64,000 nt of DNA, from assembly GCA_026027325.1 (NCBI GenBank), contig JAMSLZ010000005.1, forward strand, positions 1,240,001-1,304,000, in the 5' to 3' direction. The stretch's first letter is position 1, and every line of letters begins with the position of its first letter. This stretch comes from Actinomucor elegans. Its lineage: Eukaryota > Mucoromycota > Mucoromycetes > Mucorales > Mucoraceae. Below are positions 12,311 to 24,701 of this stretch, in pieces. A program made the position numbers and the translations under genes. The notes under the pieces are model-generated. The model was given only the letters and a program-made list of their open reading frames with translations, did not search any database and was not told the origin of the DNA.

Positions 12311-12412
12311 CAGATTCCGTTTATGCGAAAAGTATATAATTGAATGTTGTCCAGTAATACATAGCATAATCTTCTAATTTTAAATAAGTAGAAGTTATAA
12401 TAAAAGATATAC

Positions 12413-12475
12413 TTTGTTCTGAATACACGCAAGTAATCAGATGCAAGATTAAACTAAGATCAATTGAGAGATCTA
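12413..12475 (+). repeat. Short interspersed repeat copy (forward), well preserved
   Basis: Blocks TGTTCTGAATACACG, AATCAGATGCAAGATTAAAC and GATCAATTGAGAGATCTA. The last 18-mer is identical to the reverse complement of the copy at 63699-63776, 51 kb away. Confidence 0.65.
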
Positions 12476-13468
12476 ACAAAGCTGAAAGGGGTTGATTCTA
12501 GAGAAAATTGTAATGCATATGCTCTTAGACTCGTATTTCAACTCCGCCTCTTTATTTCTAGACGATGAGGGGCACATGCTCAAGACATGTCAATAAACAC
12601 TATAATTTTGCAATATTTGTGAGCAAACAGCTGTATTTTTAGTGCATTTGTGCCTTAAGTTAAGCGTAAATTACTGGCCTTGTAAAAATGAACTTCTTTT
12701 CAAAGAAACATTCTGGGAATGAGGAAAATACAAAATAGCTTTTATATTTTCTTTTAAGATGCGCAGCAAGTTTCAGTACAAAGATGATTAATTTACTGTT
12801 TACGTAGCAAAGCTTCCTTGACATAAAAAATGAATCAAAAGACTGCCAGTTTTTTTGGTGCGATTTTGAGCGAGCCTCCAAGCTTATTGTTGAATTACCG
12901 ACCACCAATAATGTTTCTGAAGTAGCATATTAATCACGCGTTTCAATCTCAGATAATTAACGCCTTAGCGAAGGCATCCGTCAAAATCAGAGAATAGAGC
13001 TCGACATAGCAATCATTACTGAGTAAACTGGATGAATATTTTCTCAGAAAAATGAGCCTATAATTCGATAACAAAGTTACAAGCCTTCATAGTCCAAAAA
13101 GACGGGCAGTTCCACGCGTCCAATCACGTGATACGTTACGCTTGAAAGTAGCCGTTTAGACTCAGCATTTTGTCTGACTGGAGTCGGTTTTCTTGCTATA
13201 TTTTTTAGGGTAAATCGACCTTTCCCTTGGTTTCTTTTCATTTTTTGCTTTATTTTTTTCTTGAATTACGCTATTAACAAAGAAAAAGACAAGCATCATT
13301 AAAGCAAGACAAACAAAAAGAGACAACGTCTATTAAACAAAAGATATATACAGAAAGAGAGTAGTTGTGCTATATATTTATATCATAAGGCTATCTTCTT
13401 CCTATTGTCTTTTTACTGTTTGAAAGATTATAAACGTAACCACCTAAGCAAAAAAAAGTACCAAAACT

Positions 13469-16400
13469 ATGTCTTCTGACGAAGAGGATTCCGATTGCCC
13501 TTTATGTATGGAGGAGTTGGATATTGCTGATCGCAATTTCAGACCTTGTCCTTGTGGCTATCAGGTAAAGGGTTTCTTATAAGTCACCTTGGAAACGAAC
13601 ATACTAACATACTCTCCTGTCTATTCTCTTAGATCTGTCGTTTTTGTTGGCATCACATAAAAACAAACTTGAACGGACGATGCCCTGCCTGTAGAAGGCT
13701 TTATAGTGACCAGATTGTCGAGTTCGTTCCTGTTAGTGCTGAAGAGATTATGCGACTAAAGAAGGAAAAGAAGGAAAAAGACCGTCAGACGCGAGATATG
13801 AGAGACCCTAGTCGAAGACAGCTTTCCAATATTCGAGTGGTTCAAAAGAATCTAGTCTATGTTCTCGGTTTAAGCTCGAAACACGCTAGTGTAGACGTAA
13901 GCATCTCCTATTTTTTTTTTACATGAAGGTCTAATCTCGACATCCCATGTAACTAAACCTTTTCAATAGAACGAATTTTTCAAAAAGTACGGTCGAATCG
14001 ACAAGGTAGTTATCAGCAAGCGCTCCGCACCTTCTTCTGGCTCCAATTCTTCGGTGGGAATCTACGTCACTTTTGCTCGAAAAGAAGATGCTGGCCGAGC
14101 TATTGAAGGTATCAATGGTATGGAATTGGACGGTAAAACTATTCGGTAAGGCAATACAGGAAAAGAGTGAATCAGAATTCTGGTTTCATTAATGTTGGGC
14201 TTCATAGAGCTTCTTATGGAACTACCAAGTATTGTACCTATTACTTGAGACATATGTCTTGTCCAAATCCTAATTGTATGTACCTGCACGAGCCTGGAGA
14301 TGATATAGACAGCTATAGTAAGGATACAGTGGCTATCGGGTAAGAAACAAATGTAAAAAAGAGTATGAAAGCAATGTGTTCATATATGTGTAAATCTTTA
14401 CGTGTCTAGTAAACATGCCAGTACCGCTTCAACTTCTACAACCACGTCAGCTTATCCTAATAAGCGTCCTGCAACTGTAGCGAAGGTAGCGACACCTGTT
14501 AATACTGCTACAGCCACCGCTACAGCCACTGCCAGCACGCCTGAGCCTAAACCAGCCACGGTTCCACGTACTTGGGCACCCATCCCTAAGGTTGTTCCTA
14601 TCCCGCCTGTCCCCAAAGAAGAACCAGCCCCTGTCGCTGCTCCTGCTTCTCCTGCTGCCTCGAAAGAAAATATCAAGCCTTCAGTATCTTCAACTACTAA
14701 TAGTAAGCCTGCAAAGCCAATTGTCAGCGCATCTAGTTCAACCAAGTCTCCTTCCATGGCAATTGCTGGCAAATCGACCAAGAAAACATCCTTGGCCGAG
14801 AAAAGCAATATTGCTAAAAAGCTGTTGATGGAAGAGGACGAAAAACCTGCGCTTCCGGCCACTGCATCTTGGGCCAAGGCCCAACCTGTTGTCAATATTC
14901 ACGAAAGTGTGATTACTCCTGCAAACTTTGGTCCTTCGCTATCGGATGCTTTGAATGCACCTCAAAAACCCAAACATTCACCCTCTCTCAAGGTCAAGAA
15001 AGAGAAAAAGAGCAAAGGTAAGATGGTTCGCTTAGAAGAGTTTGAAGAAGCTGAAAGAGAAGCCAAAATGGCAGCTTCTCGGCCCAAGGTGGTACCTCGA
15101 CCTGCACCTGTTGCTGTTCCTAAACCTCAGCCTCAAGGAGATGTTCAAATTACCAAGGAACAACCCGTTGCTCAAGTTTCTAGACCATCTATTGTGGAAC
15201 CAGTGAAAAAACAAGAGGAGGACATTGTGATGAAAGAAGAACCTAAAGTAGCAGATGCAGCATCGGAAGCATCAGAAATGTCAGAGGTATCAGAAGTAGC
15301 AGGAGCTATGGAAGAAGACAAGTCTGTTGAAACTGAAGCTGTACCGGAAATGATTGAAATCAAAAAGAATGGATCTCCTGCTATTGTGATTGCTGAGAAT
15401 ACGGGGTCGCCAGAAGAACAAGTTAAAAAAACAGAAGAACCCATTCCTGAACCAGGTCAAGTTTCTAGCGAAATCATTATTAACAAATCTGAACTGGATA
15501 ACGAAGATCAGGATCTTGAGCAAGTGTCAAGCGAAACTGATATTGAGCAAGCCGAAAATCTAGCATCTTTGAATGAAGATGTTATTAAAGCATTTGGTGA
15601 CGCTGCTGCTGCCGCTACCGTTGTAGATGAATCTTCTGAGAAGGTCTTGCAAGCTGATAATCAGCAAGAGCAAATACGAGAAGAAGTTACGGAAGATTTG
15701 AAAGAAGAGATCGAGAGCTTGAACCAACAAATCATCTCTTCACCCATGGCAGCTATGGATAGATTATCTGCTCTCGTTCAGCAAGAAATCATGACTGATT
15801 CATCTGAACAGCAACAGCAACCACAGCAACAATCGCAGCAATTGCAGCAGCCTCTACAACAGCCTGGTTATGATATGGTACAGCAACCTGTTCGATTTGA
15901 TATGGGCTTACCTATTCAGCAAGAAGGTAGTAACCGTCGTATGGCTCCTCCAGGTCTTGGTGGCCCTCCTCCTCCTCCTCCTGATTGGTTAAACCGAGGC
16001 AGTTTTGATCCTTTCAACGGTCAAGACCCTTCGCTGATTGCTGCTCGCCGTTTGCAACATTCTCAACGTATGTTGGAAGCCAGTGGTCTATTTGGTGGTG
16101 CTGGATTTGGTCCACCTGTAGTCCCTCGCTTTGGGTTCTCACCTAATCCCAATAATGGTTTCTTACCTCCTCCTCCACCTCATCATCACCATCAGCCTAA
16201 CCCCCCACCACCACCTCATCATCCTTCAATGGGTATGTTTCCTCCACCACCTCACCCTCATCATCCAATGATGAGGCCTCATCCTCCCTCAGTAGATATG
16301 ATGAATATGCAAAGCGCACCTTTTGGTCCATTGCCTAATCAGCATATGCAAATGGATGAACTAAGAAACGAGTTCAACTCTATGAAGATGAATGGGGGTC

Positions 16401-17566
16401 AAGATCACCAACAATCTCGTGATGACTTTAGAGCTCTTTTACCTAATGTAAACATCAGCTTTAATAACTTGCAAGAAAAGAGAAGAGCAGAAGAATTTTA
16501 TCAGCAGCAGTTGATCATGCAGCGCCAGCAACAACAGATGCAATTACAGCAAAGACTATCCGAACAGCAGCAACAGCAGCAACAGCAGCAACAACAGCAA
16601 CAGCAGCAGCAAAAAGACCAGATACCCATTCATATGGATCATAGTCCTTTAATGAGAAGTGCTTCGCCTATGACTCAAGAAAAGGTTTTATTGAAATCAC
16701 CTTTGAATCAACAGCAAGCAGAAGCTAATAGCAATAACCCTGATGTACGCGTCGAAGCACAGAACTTTTTTGGTGAGTTCTTACGTAAAGCTGCCTCATC
16801 TACTCAACAACAGCAAGATATGTCTCCAAAGAAAGAAGAGCCAGGTAAGATCATTATAGAATATGTAGCCGTAGACTAATATTTTTTTGTTGTTGTTGGA
16901 ATAGCTGCTTCTCTTCCCTTCCAAGATCCTGCTATTATGTCTGTTCGTTTGGTTGGTAATGAGATGAAGAATAATAATGATATTGTACGCTCTCAAAATA
17001 CGATTTTGCAAATCTTGGGCGGTCAAACACCACCACCACCATCTCAACAACAACAACAGCAGCAGCATCAGCAGCAACCTCCGCACCAACAGCAGCAATT
17101 GCATCAACATCAACAGATGCTATCTCTTGAACAACAGCAAATGCATATGCATCAACAGCAACAGATGCAAAGACAAATGGATCCTAGATTCAACATGGAT
17201 TTCAATAGTCAACAGCAGCAGCAGCAAGGAAGAATGTTTAATGATATGGCCTCTAAACAGTTTAATAACAATTCAAATAATAACAATAATACCATGTTTA
17301 TGGGTCCTCCTCAAAATCTAAACTTTCAACAGCAACAGCAGCAACAGCAGCAGCAGTTTCATCAGCAGGGCCCTCCACCCCAATCTTCTTTTATGACTGG
17401 ATTCAGAGAGCCTCCACCCATGGGAATGATGGGCCATATGCCTCCTCCACCTGGTATGATGAGGCAGCCTATGCCGCCACCACTTATGAATGATATGAGA
17501 TTTAGAGGTAATGGGTTACCACCCGGTATGTTTACTTCTAATACTGAAGAAGGTCGCCATCAATAA
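13469..17566 (+). CDS. NOT4: CNOT4/Not4 RING E3 ubiquitin ligase of the CCR4-NOT complex
   Basis: E3 ligase subunit of CCR4-NOT, involved in mRNA decay and cotranslational quality control. Exons 13469-13564, 13633-13896, 13970-14145, 14208-14339, 14410-16844 and 16905-17566 give 1,254 aa. An all-cysteine RING spans residues 10-53 (CPLCMEEL, CPCGYQICRFCW, CPACRR). An RRM follows at about 97-182 (NLVYVLGLSS to GMELDGKTIRASYG), then a CCCH finger at 188-206 (CTYYLRHMSCPNPNCMYLH). The remaining 1,000 residues are low complexity: Pro/Ala-rich, acidic, then Pro-His runs and several poly-Gln tracts, the longest about 17 Gln at 16566-16611. The N-terminal RING-RRM-CCCH order is diagnostic. The long tail is larger than in yeast Not4 (587 aa). 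Confidence 0.94.
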
Positions 17567-17729
17567 TTTGTTTTTTTTTTGTTTCCTATATATTTCTGTT
17601 AATCCTTCCCTTTGTAATTTCTTTGTTCTTGTGCCATTATATCTCTCTTTTGTTCCAACATACACCATAATATATACATACTTTCTTTTAACTTAAAAAT
17701 GAATAAAAAAAACAAACTATTACACTACT

Positions 17730-18637
17730 TTATTTGTTTACAAAGTTCATACTATAACCTCCACTTCCATTGGGATCCTTTTCGAATTGAAAGTTATCTG
17801 TAGAAAGACCAAATTTACCCAAGAGTGTATTACCCAAATCCTTCAATTTGCCCATCATTTCTTCCTTTTCCTGTTCCATCTTGGCCTTGATCTTGCCAGG
17901 TAATTCTCTTTCAGCGCGTTGACAAGTGGTTTGGGTATATGAATCTTGAGAAGACTCTTTTAGCTTCTTGTAATCTTCTAGAGCTTCGGTCATGGCAGTC
18001 GATGTTCCAATCTTTTCATTGGCTTGCGCTCTTCTTAGTAAAGCCTTGGTATAAGTTGGATCTAATGTCAGTGATTGTGTGCACATATCTCGTGCATCTT
18101 TGAACTCGTTCTACGATGAAGGGGATGGGGTCAGTAAAGGGGTGGATCACCTTTGCAACTATGAATCAACATTACCTGTTTTAAGTGACAAGCAGCTATG
18201 TTTCCAAAATAAACGGCTCTTTCTTTATTCAGAGAAGCAGGACATGTCATTAAAGCATTTTCATACTCTGCGATAGCTTTGGTGTATTCGGCTTGAGCGA
18301 AAAAGGTATTACCCTTGGCTTTGTATTCTCCAGCTTCTTTGATTAGTCTCTAAAGAAAGATAAGAAGTTGAGCGTCAAAAGCATTGATAGTGGTTCAGCG
18401 CTTACTTCAAATTCTTCTGTTTGATATTCAGTACTATCAAAAAACACGTCGCCGTCTTGGTCAGCTTCAGCTATTTCCTCTGTCAGTTCGACTTTGTCAT
18501 CATGTTTTTCGCCTATAAGGAAAAAAAAAGGGGAGAAGGTGTTATTACATTACAGATCTCCAAGATTCACGAAAATGATACACATTACTTGAGCTAATTA
18601 CTTTCTCTTCCTCGACAATTTCCTCAATGACAGCCAT
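17730..18637 (-). CDS. TPR protein related to TTC1
   Basis: Small TPR co-chaperone-like protein. Minus-strand exons 18589-18637, 18406-18512, 18176-18349 and 17730-18110 give 236 aa. The N-terminal 50 residues are acidic (IEEIVEEEK). Three tetratricopeptide repeats follow at about residues 55-165, including AEYTKAIAEYENALMTCP, AVYFGNIAACHLKQ and ALLRRAQANEKIG. The C-terminus has a charged helix and the segment LGNTLLGKFGLSTDNFQ, a pattern I associate with TTC1. The TPR arrangement resembles TTC1 family proteins, which bind Hsp70/Hsp90 and small GTPases in animals; function in fungi is inferred. It converges on CNOT4 with a gap of about 160 bp. Confidence 0.82.
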
Positions 18638-18791
18638 GATTATATGCTGTATATATTGTACTAAAACGCGAAAGAGAAACAAGTTCTCGCTTTTATTCTC
18701 AAGAAACAGAAACTTAGACTGTGACTGATATTATCAAAAAAAAAAGAACAATGAACCCGAGAAATGAATGTGGATATATGATAGGGTTTAT

Positions 18792-20140
18792 TTAAATTAA
18801 GTGATCTTCTTCTGGGTTGGTATTTGTGGGCGATACATGGTAACGAGTATCGTTCTCTGGAGGTACTTCAGCGGCTGGAAGTGGGTTATTTTCAGGAACA
18901 CTCTTGACTGTACCGTTGTTTGCGTCAACCTTGTATGGTGACTCATCAACAGACAAATTAATGCTATATACGATGACCAAAAAAAAAAAAAAAAAAATGA
19001 GTATCAAATACTATTACTAGCTATGTAAACATAGACTTACGTTTGAATATCTTCTCTGGGTGTAGTACCGTTGATCAAAAGCTTCCAATGCTCGTGAGTT
19101 TCAAGTACAATCTCCGTGGCAAATTCCTAGAATATGGATATTGTTTAGCACATATTAGCTATGCATATACATGTAAGCTTACCTTGTCCTTTGCTTCACC
19201 ATCAAAAGCAATAGTGTTCTCTTTCTTTCCACTGGGAAGTTTGTATACTCTAAAGAAGGTATCGGTTGAACGTAAATAACCGGGCAAGTGTGTTTCGACA
19301 TCCTTGATGTCTTTATAAACGCATTAGTGGATCCTTCAAAAAAAAAAGGATAATCTTGATATTACGTACCATTTAACTTCTCGGCCAATGGATCGTTGGC
19401 ATCTATGACCACGACCTTCCAGTCCGTTTCGTCTTGATCTAATAAGCCGATAATGCCCAAAATCTTGACCGGCTTGATTTGGCCCACTGTGCCTACAGCT
19501 TGACCGAGCTCGATCACGTCAATAGGGTCATTATCGCCCTTTCTACCTGTATATGGAGAGATATATCCAGGATCTTCCCAAGTCTATTATCAAAGGCATT
19601 AGTATTCATGTCAAATTATTCTTGTGATTAGTATGCATACTTGAGGGAAAGCACCGTAATTCCAGATGTAACCCTTGAAAGGGAAAATGTTGGGGACAAA
19701 TCGAGGCTTTCCATCCAATACATCTTGTTTAATAGGATTCAATGCGATTTCTTTGTTAATCTAGATACTATAATGTCAATATGATGGGAATAAAATGCCA
19801 TAAAAAAACTAGAACTATACCTCGTTCTTAGCGTTGGTCCATCGAGGAATTTCTACAACCATGTTGAATAGAGTCTTTTCTTCATTGGCAAACAAGGGGA
19901 TATCATGGAAGGCGGAAATAACACCACCATTTCTTTCTAATAGAGCGGATAATATTAGGAATGACTCTTTACATTGAATTATAGCAAGTTACCATAGTAG
20001 ATGGTATAATTTAATGTGTTGGGTGCACCGATGGTTCTAATAGTAATATCATCGGCTGTTCCAGCAGCCATGATGGAGGGTATTAATGCACCAAAAAAGA
20101 TGGAGCAAACAAAAGTAGAGGAAGCAGTCAGTAACTTCAT
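18792..20140 (-). CDS. Family I inorganic pyrophosphatase with signal peptide
   Basis: Hydrolyses pyrophosphate to two phosphates. Minus-strand exons 19993-20140, 19821-19936, 19641-19760, 19370-19583, 19183-19310, 19041-19126 and 18792-18963 give 327 aa, about 40 longer than yeast Ipp1. The family I active-site signature DNDPIDV is intact, and [18 protein letters not shown] and KPVKILG fit the fold. The N-terminus [20 protein letters not shown] looks like a signal peptide, with cleavage possible near SIMAAG. Several N-glycosylation sequons (NYT, NGT twice, NLS, NDT) and an extended acidic tail fit a secretory location. A start at the internal Met (residue 24) would give an ordinary cytosolic enzyme, so location is uncertain. 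One intron holds a run of 17 A. Confidence 0.9.
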
Positions 20141-20201
20141 AATTATTAAATAAGTTCAAGCTAATAAGCGAAAAAACACAAAAATCATCGAAAGGATCCG
20201 T

Positions 20202-20212
20202 ATTATATATAT
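20202..20212 (-). promoter_or_regulatory. TATA box of the pyrophosphatase gene
   Basis: A TATATATA run on the minus strand, about 65 bases upstream of the start codon at 20140. Role inferred from position. Confidence 0.35.
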
Positions 20213-21725
20213 ACTTCTCCTATTACTTTTTGTGGATCGTATCTTGGACTCCGAGAAGGTTGTTTCCTATTACTTAATAAGGCTAACAAGATAGTTAAAA
20301 CGTGCACTATACAATAGCAAAGAGAAACTTTCATTTTTTCCAAACGTTCAATAAACAAACACAGACAAAGATCAAAGTGGCGAATGAACGATCACTGTTG
20401 AAAAACGCACCCTTTACTCTCGGGTTTGACAAGATGAAGTTAGAAAGTACAAATGACTTTTTTTGTCAGTATAATCCCAGTTTTTCATTAAAATCTGATA
20501 CAATAAAGATATCTTTCTTTAAATAAGTAACAATTCCGCTAGTTAAGCACAAACAAGATTATGTATGCAAACAGACAGATCTACTCTCCTATGTAGCTTC
20601 TTAATTATAGACCTATTTTCGCTCCTGCTTCTCAGTTGTGGAACCATGGTGGACAGACAATTTGGCACACTTGAGCCATTCCTTTTCAAGCAAAAGATCT
20701 ATTGACAAAAGAAACTTACCATGAGCAAAACTCGTTAAAAAGGCTACTTTAGCCAAATACCATATATAACCTACCGTCGTGATATCACATTTTGATTGCC
20801 ACCTCGTTCTTTTCTTTTTTTCATTTAAATGCAAAAAGTTATATATCTTGGTTACACGCTGTATCTGTAGCAGAACGAATCGTGTCCAAGATGGTTGGCT
20901 TATAGTCTAAGAAAACCCCAGCATATGATGAACTATGTAATACCCAAAAATTGTCCAACACACTGCTTTAATATGTTAGATCATAGTACCATTTTTGTGT
21001 GTCAAGAGAATCGTTGGAAGTCGTAAATAATATCGTTACAACGCTACTGATTTAAGCAGCTGTGCAATTACAGCTTTTCCATTGGTGTTAATTCAAATAC
21101 TGTGTATTTTATGTAGTTACTATGCCATCGTACAACTCAAGAGATCCAGACTCTCAAGTTCGCATTCAGAAATGTTTGTCCAGTTAGATAGCTTGTTTAC
21201 AATTATTCATTTATGGTCTTCACTGGCCAAGTAGCAGTTTATATATATCGTTTCGCCTACTAAAATAAACCAGTAAAATCGTCATCATGAGTAATATATA
21301 TTCGTTGTTTACTTTTGTTCGTTACTAGTTCATTTTCATTATTGTTATAAATTGTTGTATAGTTAATTTACGGTGCTGCATCCTTGTTTTGTTTTGATAG
21401 GCGTTCATAAGGGGATTGCCGCCATCGAAAATAAGGACCGGAGCGTCGCTGTCAAGATAAAAGTGGCACCGGAACACAATCCTTTTGCAGCAGGTTGCAT
21501 AAACTGGCTTTACTCAACAAGCGAGATAAAATCAGCATATGTGCTTTTCGTAGAGCAAATACAAGCCCTTCAATAATACGTTTCATGATTCTAGCAAATA
21601 TAAGACAGCCAATAAACAGCCAAGAATTAATAACGCAATATGAACTATCTATGGCCTATAATTAACCAATGACAAGTGGAACATTTGCATTGTACTGTAG
21701 TCCATTAAACGCTCTGGCCGACGTA

Positions 21726-21790
21726 CTAGTTCATTCTGAATACGAACGACGTATCAGATGCAACATTGGATCAAGATCTATTGAGAGATG
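21726..21790 (+). repeat. Short interspersed repeat copy (forward), well preserved
   Basis: Shows all three blocks: TAGTTCATTCTGAATACG, ATCAGATGCAACATT and GATCTATTGAGAGAT. A partial copy follows at 21884-21928. Confidence 0.62.
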
Positions 21791-24642
21791 TATCATATAT
21801 AAACGGTAGGCATTTTCCGTCACATACTTGAAGAGCGATGTATCCGTTGTATTCTAGTCAAATAGTAATTGTAGTAAATATAGCTTCATTATGAATCTGC
21901 ATCATTAAACTAGAATCAGACGAGAAATTCAAAAATGTTAAAAATAGTTCAAAGCGGCCTATTTCAGGGAAAATCCAAAGGATATATTCCCTAAAGTCCA
22001 AATTCTCAAAACATCGCTTTTTTTGGGCAATAGCATGATTTAATAAACAACATAGACTCGCCGGTATTTGCGAATATTGATATCCCCCTTTTTTTTTTAT
22101 CAAAGGTAACTTGCTTAATTGATTTGTATATCCAAAGCTATTTTCACTATTTAATGCACCATTTGGTTCTTCGTTAATTTTATTAAATTATGTCTTCCGT
22201 ATCGACGGGTCATTTAAGATCAAAATTTTGAACGTTTTAAAAAATGCACAGGCAGAATTCATGAATTCTCCGCTAGCCAATAAACCTGGAGATAATTTTA
22301 TAGTGTTGTATCTATTTTATAGTGGTATCCAAGGACACTTTAAAGAGATGCTTGATAGCTCGAATCTGTTTTATAAACATCTAAATGTAAACTGATGGTA
22401 TTGTACTGTATAAATGTTACTTTGGCCCAAATTAGGAAAATTAATCTCAGCTCCAAAATTAAATGGGGCACCCGTAACTACTAACAGATGGTGAACAAGT
22501 CAGAGTAGCACTTTCTCGATTCTGTGGCACTTTCTGTCGCTGATGGTTGATTTTTTAATCCGCTTTTTTGGGCCTTTCAACACCTCTTAAAAAAGCATAG
22601 ACTAGCAGTTAATACTCAAAAAATAGCGTATTGGAGATGTAACTGGACACTGATTGTATTGACGAGTACAACATATTGAAGGTACTGCGATGGATGAAAG
22701 AACTTTAATATGCACAATAGTTTAATTTGAATGTATTATACTTAATAAATGTTGTATTAAGCCGGGATCAGTTAAAGAATGCGCAGATCATTAGATCTAA
22801 TTTGCAGAAACTAGCCAGTTTATGTTCGATATATTCGCTCAGCCGTCAAGGGCCTCAAAAGGGGAAGGGTTTTGTATTTCCTTCCATATATCCATGTATT
22901 TTACGGCCAACAATCCACACTGAATACGCTTATAGTACTTGAATTCTGGTAGATCCATTGGTCCATTTTGAGCATGTGTTACTCTTCAGATGTAATAATA
23001 AATTAGAAAGTTTGAAATACAGTAAATTTCCCTTGGGCACAAAATTTTGATCAGCTTTCTTCTTTTTCTAGAGCGCGCAGACAGCAATTACAACGATACA
23101 TGCTATTAATATTTTGGATAGTAAACATTTAAGAATATTTATTCCATATTTTCATGTATATATATACTACACGATTTATGACAGTACTACCAAGATAAAT
23201 TCTAGTGTCATCTTTTGAAGGATAATCCAATACCCTAAACAAAAATACTAAATGATATTTAACTTTTCCATTTAATTTTACACCAGCTTTATTGGTGCTT
23301 GTTCTGCGTAGTGACTATTATCTTTTTATGATGGAGAGAGGAGATAAAGCTCACACGCGATGTGTTAAATCTCAGCCAAGTAACAATACAAGCCGATGTG
23401 ATTTGATTAGCATCATCAGTACTTTGTCGTTTATCAAATCTCGGTCAATTGTCGCTTTTGATTAAAAATACATATCCAAAATCATCTGGAGCGCCTAGTA
23501 CAACCTCTATTTAGTCGCAATCCGATGGCAATAGAAAGATTATGCGTAGAAAGGCAGCTTCTATTTCCCACCCTAAATTTCAATTTGATAATATAATATA
23601 CGCATTCTCTGGTGTAACAACAAAGAGAACAGCATCCGATGTACCAAGCTACAAAGTGCCTGTTTAACGACATATTTTCAATACTCGGCAAGACGAACTT
23701 GACAATGAACTTTGAAAGCTCTGTCATTGGGCCAGCAAAGATAAGCAAGCAAACAGCACAGCTAGTTTATCTTTGTGTTGACCAAATTAAGCGTGTTGTT
23801 CGTAAGAGACCGGAGAAACGCTGATCCTGAGACAAGAGCAGCAAGATCTTCTCTCGTTACCAATGCTTTGCTATACTCAAGTGAATCAGGTTAAAGCCTC
23901 AATCCAGTTTCCGAAACACGCTTGTTTCGACATTATCTAATCCGTCTGAATATGACCAGAGATGAGTGTATTTGCAAAGCCAATGAGAAGATAGCTGAAG
24001 AAAAGAACAGAGATACTGTGTTAATGTAAATACCAACAATGTAACATGCATTTTCGTGACCAGATAAACTTTTATCCAAATCGTATATGCGCAAGTTTCT
24101 CCACACATTGTGTCACCATTACGATTGACTGAAGAAAACATATTAAAATCCACCGTTCTTCATAATTAATAATAATTATTATATATTAGATTATACCTTA
24201 CATGATGGTTTTAGTTAGATTTACCTGTTTAATTGCTCAAGTGTAAGGTAGATAAACTTGTAAAGTGTGAGACAAATATTTTAAATATCGTGCGAAAGTT
24301 TTTGACATCATATGTAAAAGGGCCATGAAAAAAAGATGAATGAACTCATTGGTTGAGTCCGGATATTACTAAATACGTGTTATCTTTTATAGATACTGAT
24401 GTTTCTATGGAGATTATACTAGCTTCGGAGTTGGGGCTCTAACTATTGAACAATGTGCGCTAAAAAGTGCATTCGTCATCCATCCTATTAGGATATGAAT
24501 CAAAAAGGCATACTCTACGTGTGAAAAAAAAGACCGCCTATGTCTGAGATCATAACTGATTTGACAGCATAATCGAATTTCCCCACAATTCTAATGATGT
24601 GACACAGTAGCTTGCTTAAGATTTTTACCGCAAAAAAGAGGC

Positions 24643-24649
24643 TATAAAA
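24643..24649 (+). promoter_or_regulatory. TATA box of malate synthase
   Basis: TATAAAA within GGCTATAAAAGCC, 59 bases upstream of the ATG at 24702. A strong consensus TATA element fits a highly inducible gene of acetate or lipid growth; induction itself is inferred. Confidence 0.55.
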
Positions 24650-24701
24650 GCCTCCAGTAGATTAGTTTAGTTGGTCTTTCTTCAACTAAATTGTTTTAAT
24701 C

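Larger units (their letters stand above)
12165..13468. other. Repeat-bearing region and CNOT4 promoter
   Basis: Holds two short-repeat copies (12232-12310 and 12413-12475). No supported gene; the minus-strand frame at 12660-12908 has no recognisable product. A palindromic TCACGTGA occurs at about 13124, 345 bp upstream of CNOT4. The final 250 bp are A- and pyrimidine-rich leader sequence. Confidence 0.45.
20141..24701. other. Gene-poor 4.6-kb region
   Basis: No gene I can support. Short-repeat copies lie at 21726-21790 and 21884-21928, with weaker matches near 23366-23490. The frame at 23639-23823 has a balanced composition (including SSVIGPAKISKQTAQLVYLC) and may be a fragment of a dead gene, but I do not recognise it. 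The final 100 bp are the malate synthase promoter. Confidence 0.45.

Noticed and set aside
12660..12908. 82-codon minus-strand reading frame
   Set aside because: Low-complexity, AT-driven composition, no family resemblance and no promoter or splice signals.
14452..14895. 147-codon minus-strand frame opposite CNOT4
   Set aside because: A mirror of the Ala/Pro/Thr-rich CNOT4 coding sequence; repetitive Ala/Val/Gly content is explained by the sense strand.
20302..20526. 74-codon plus-strand frame
   Set aside because: AT-biased composition and no supporting motif or splice structure.
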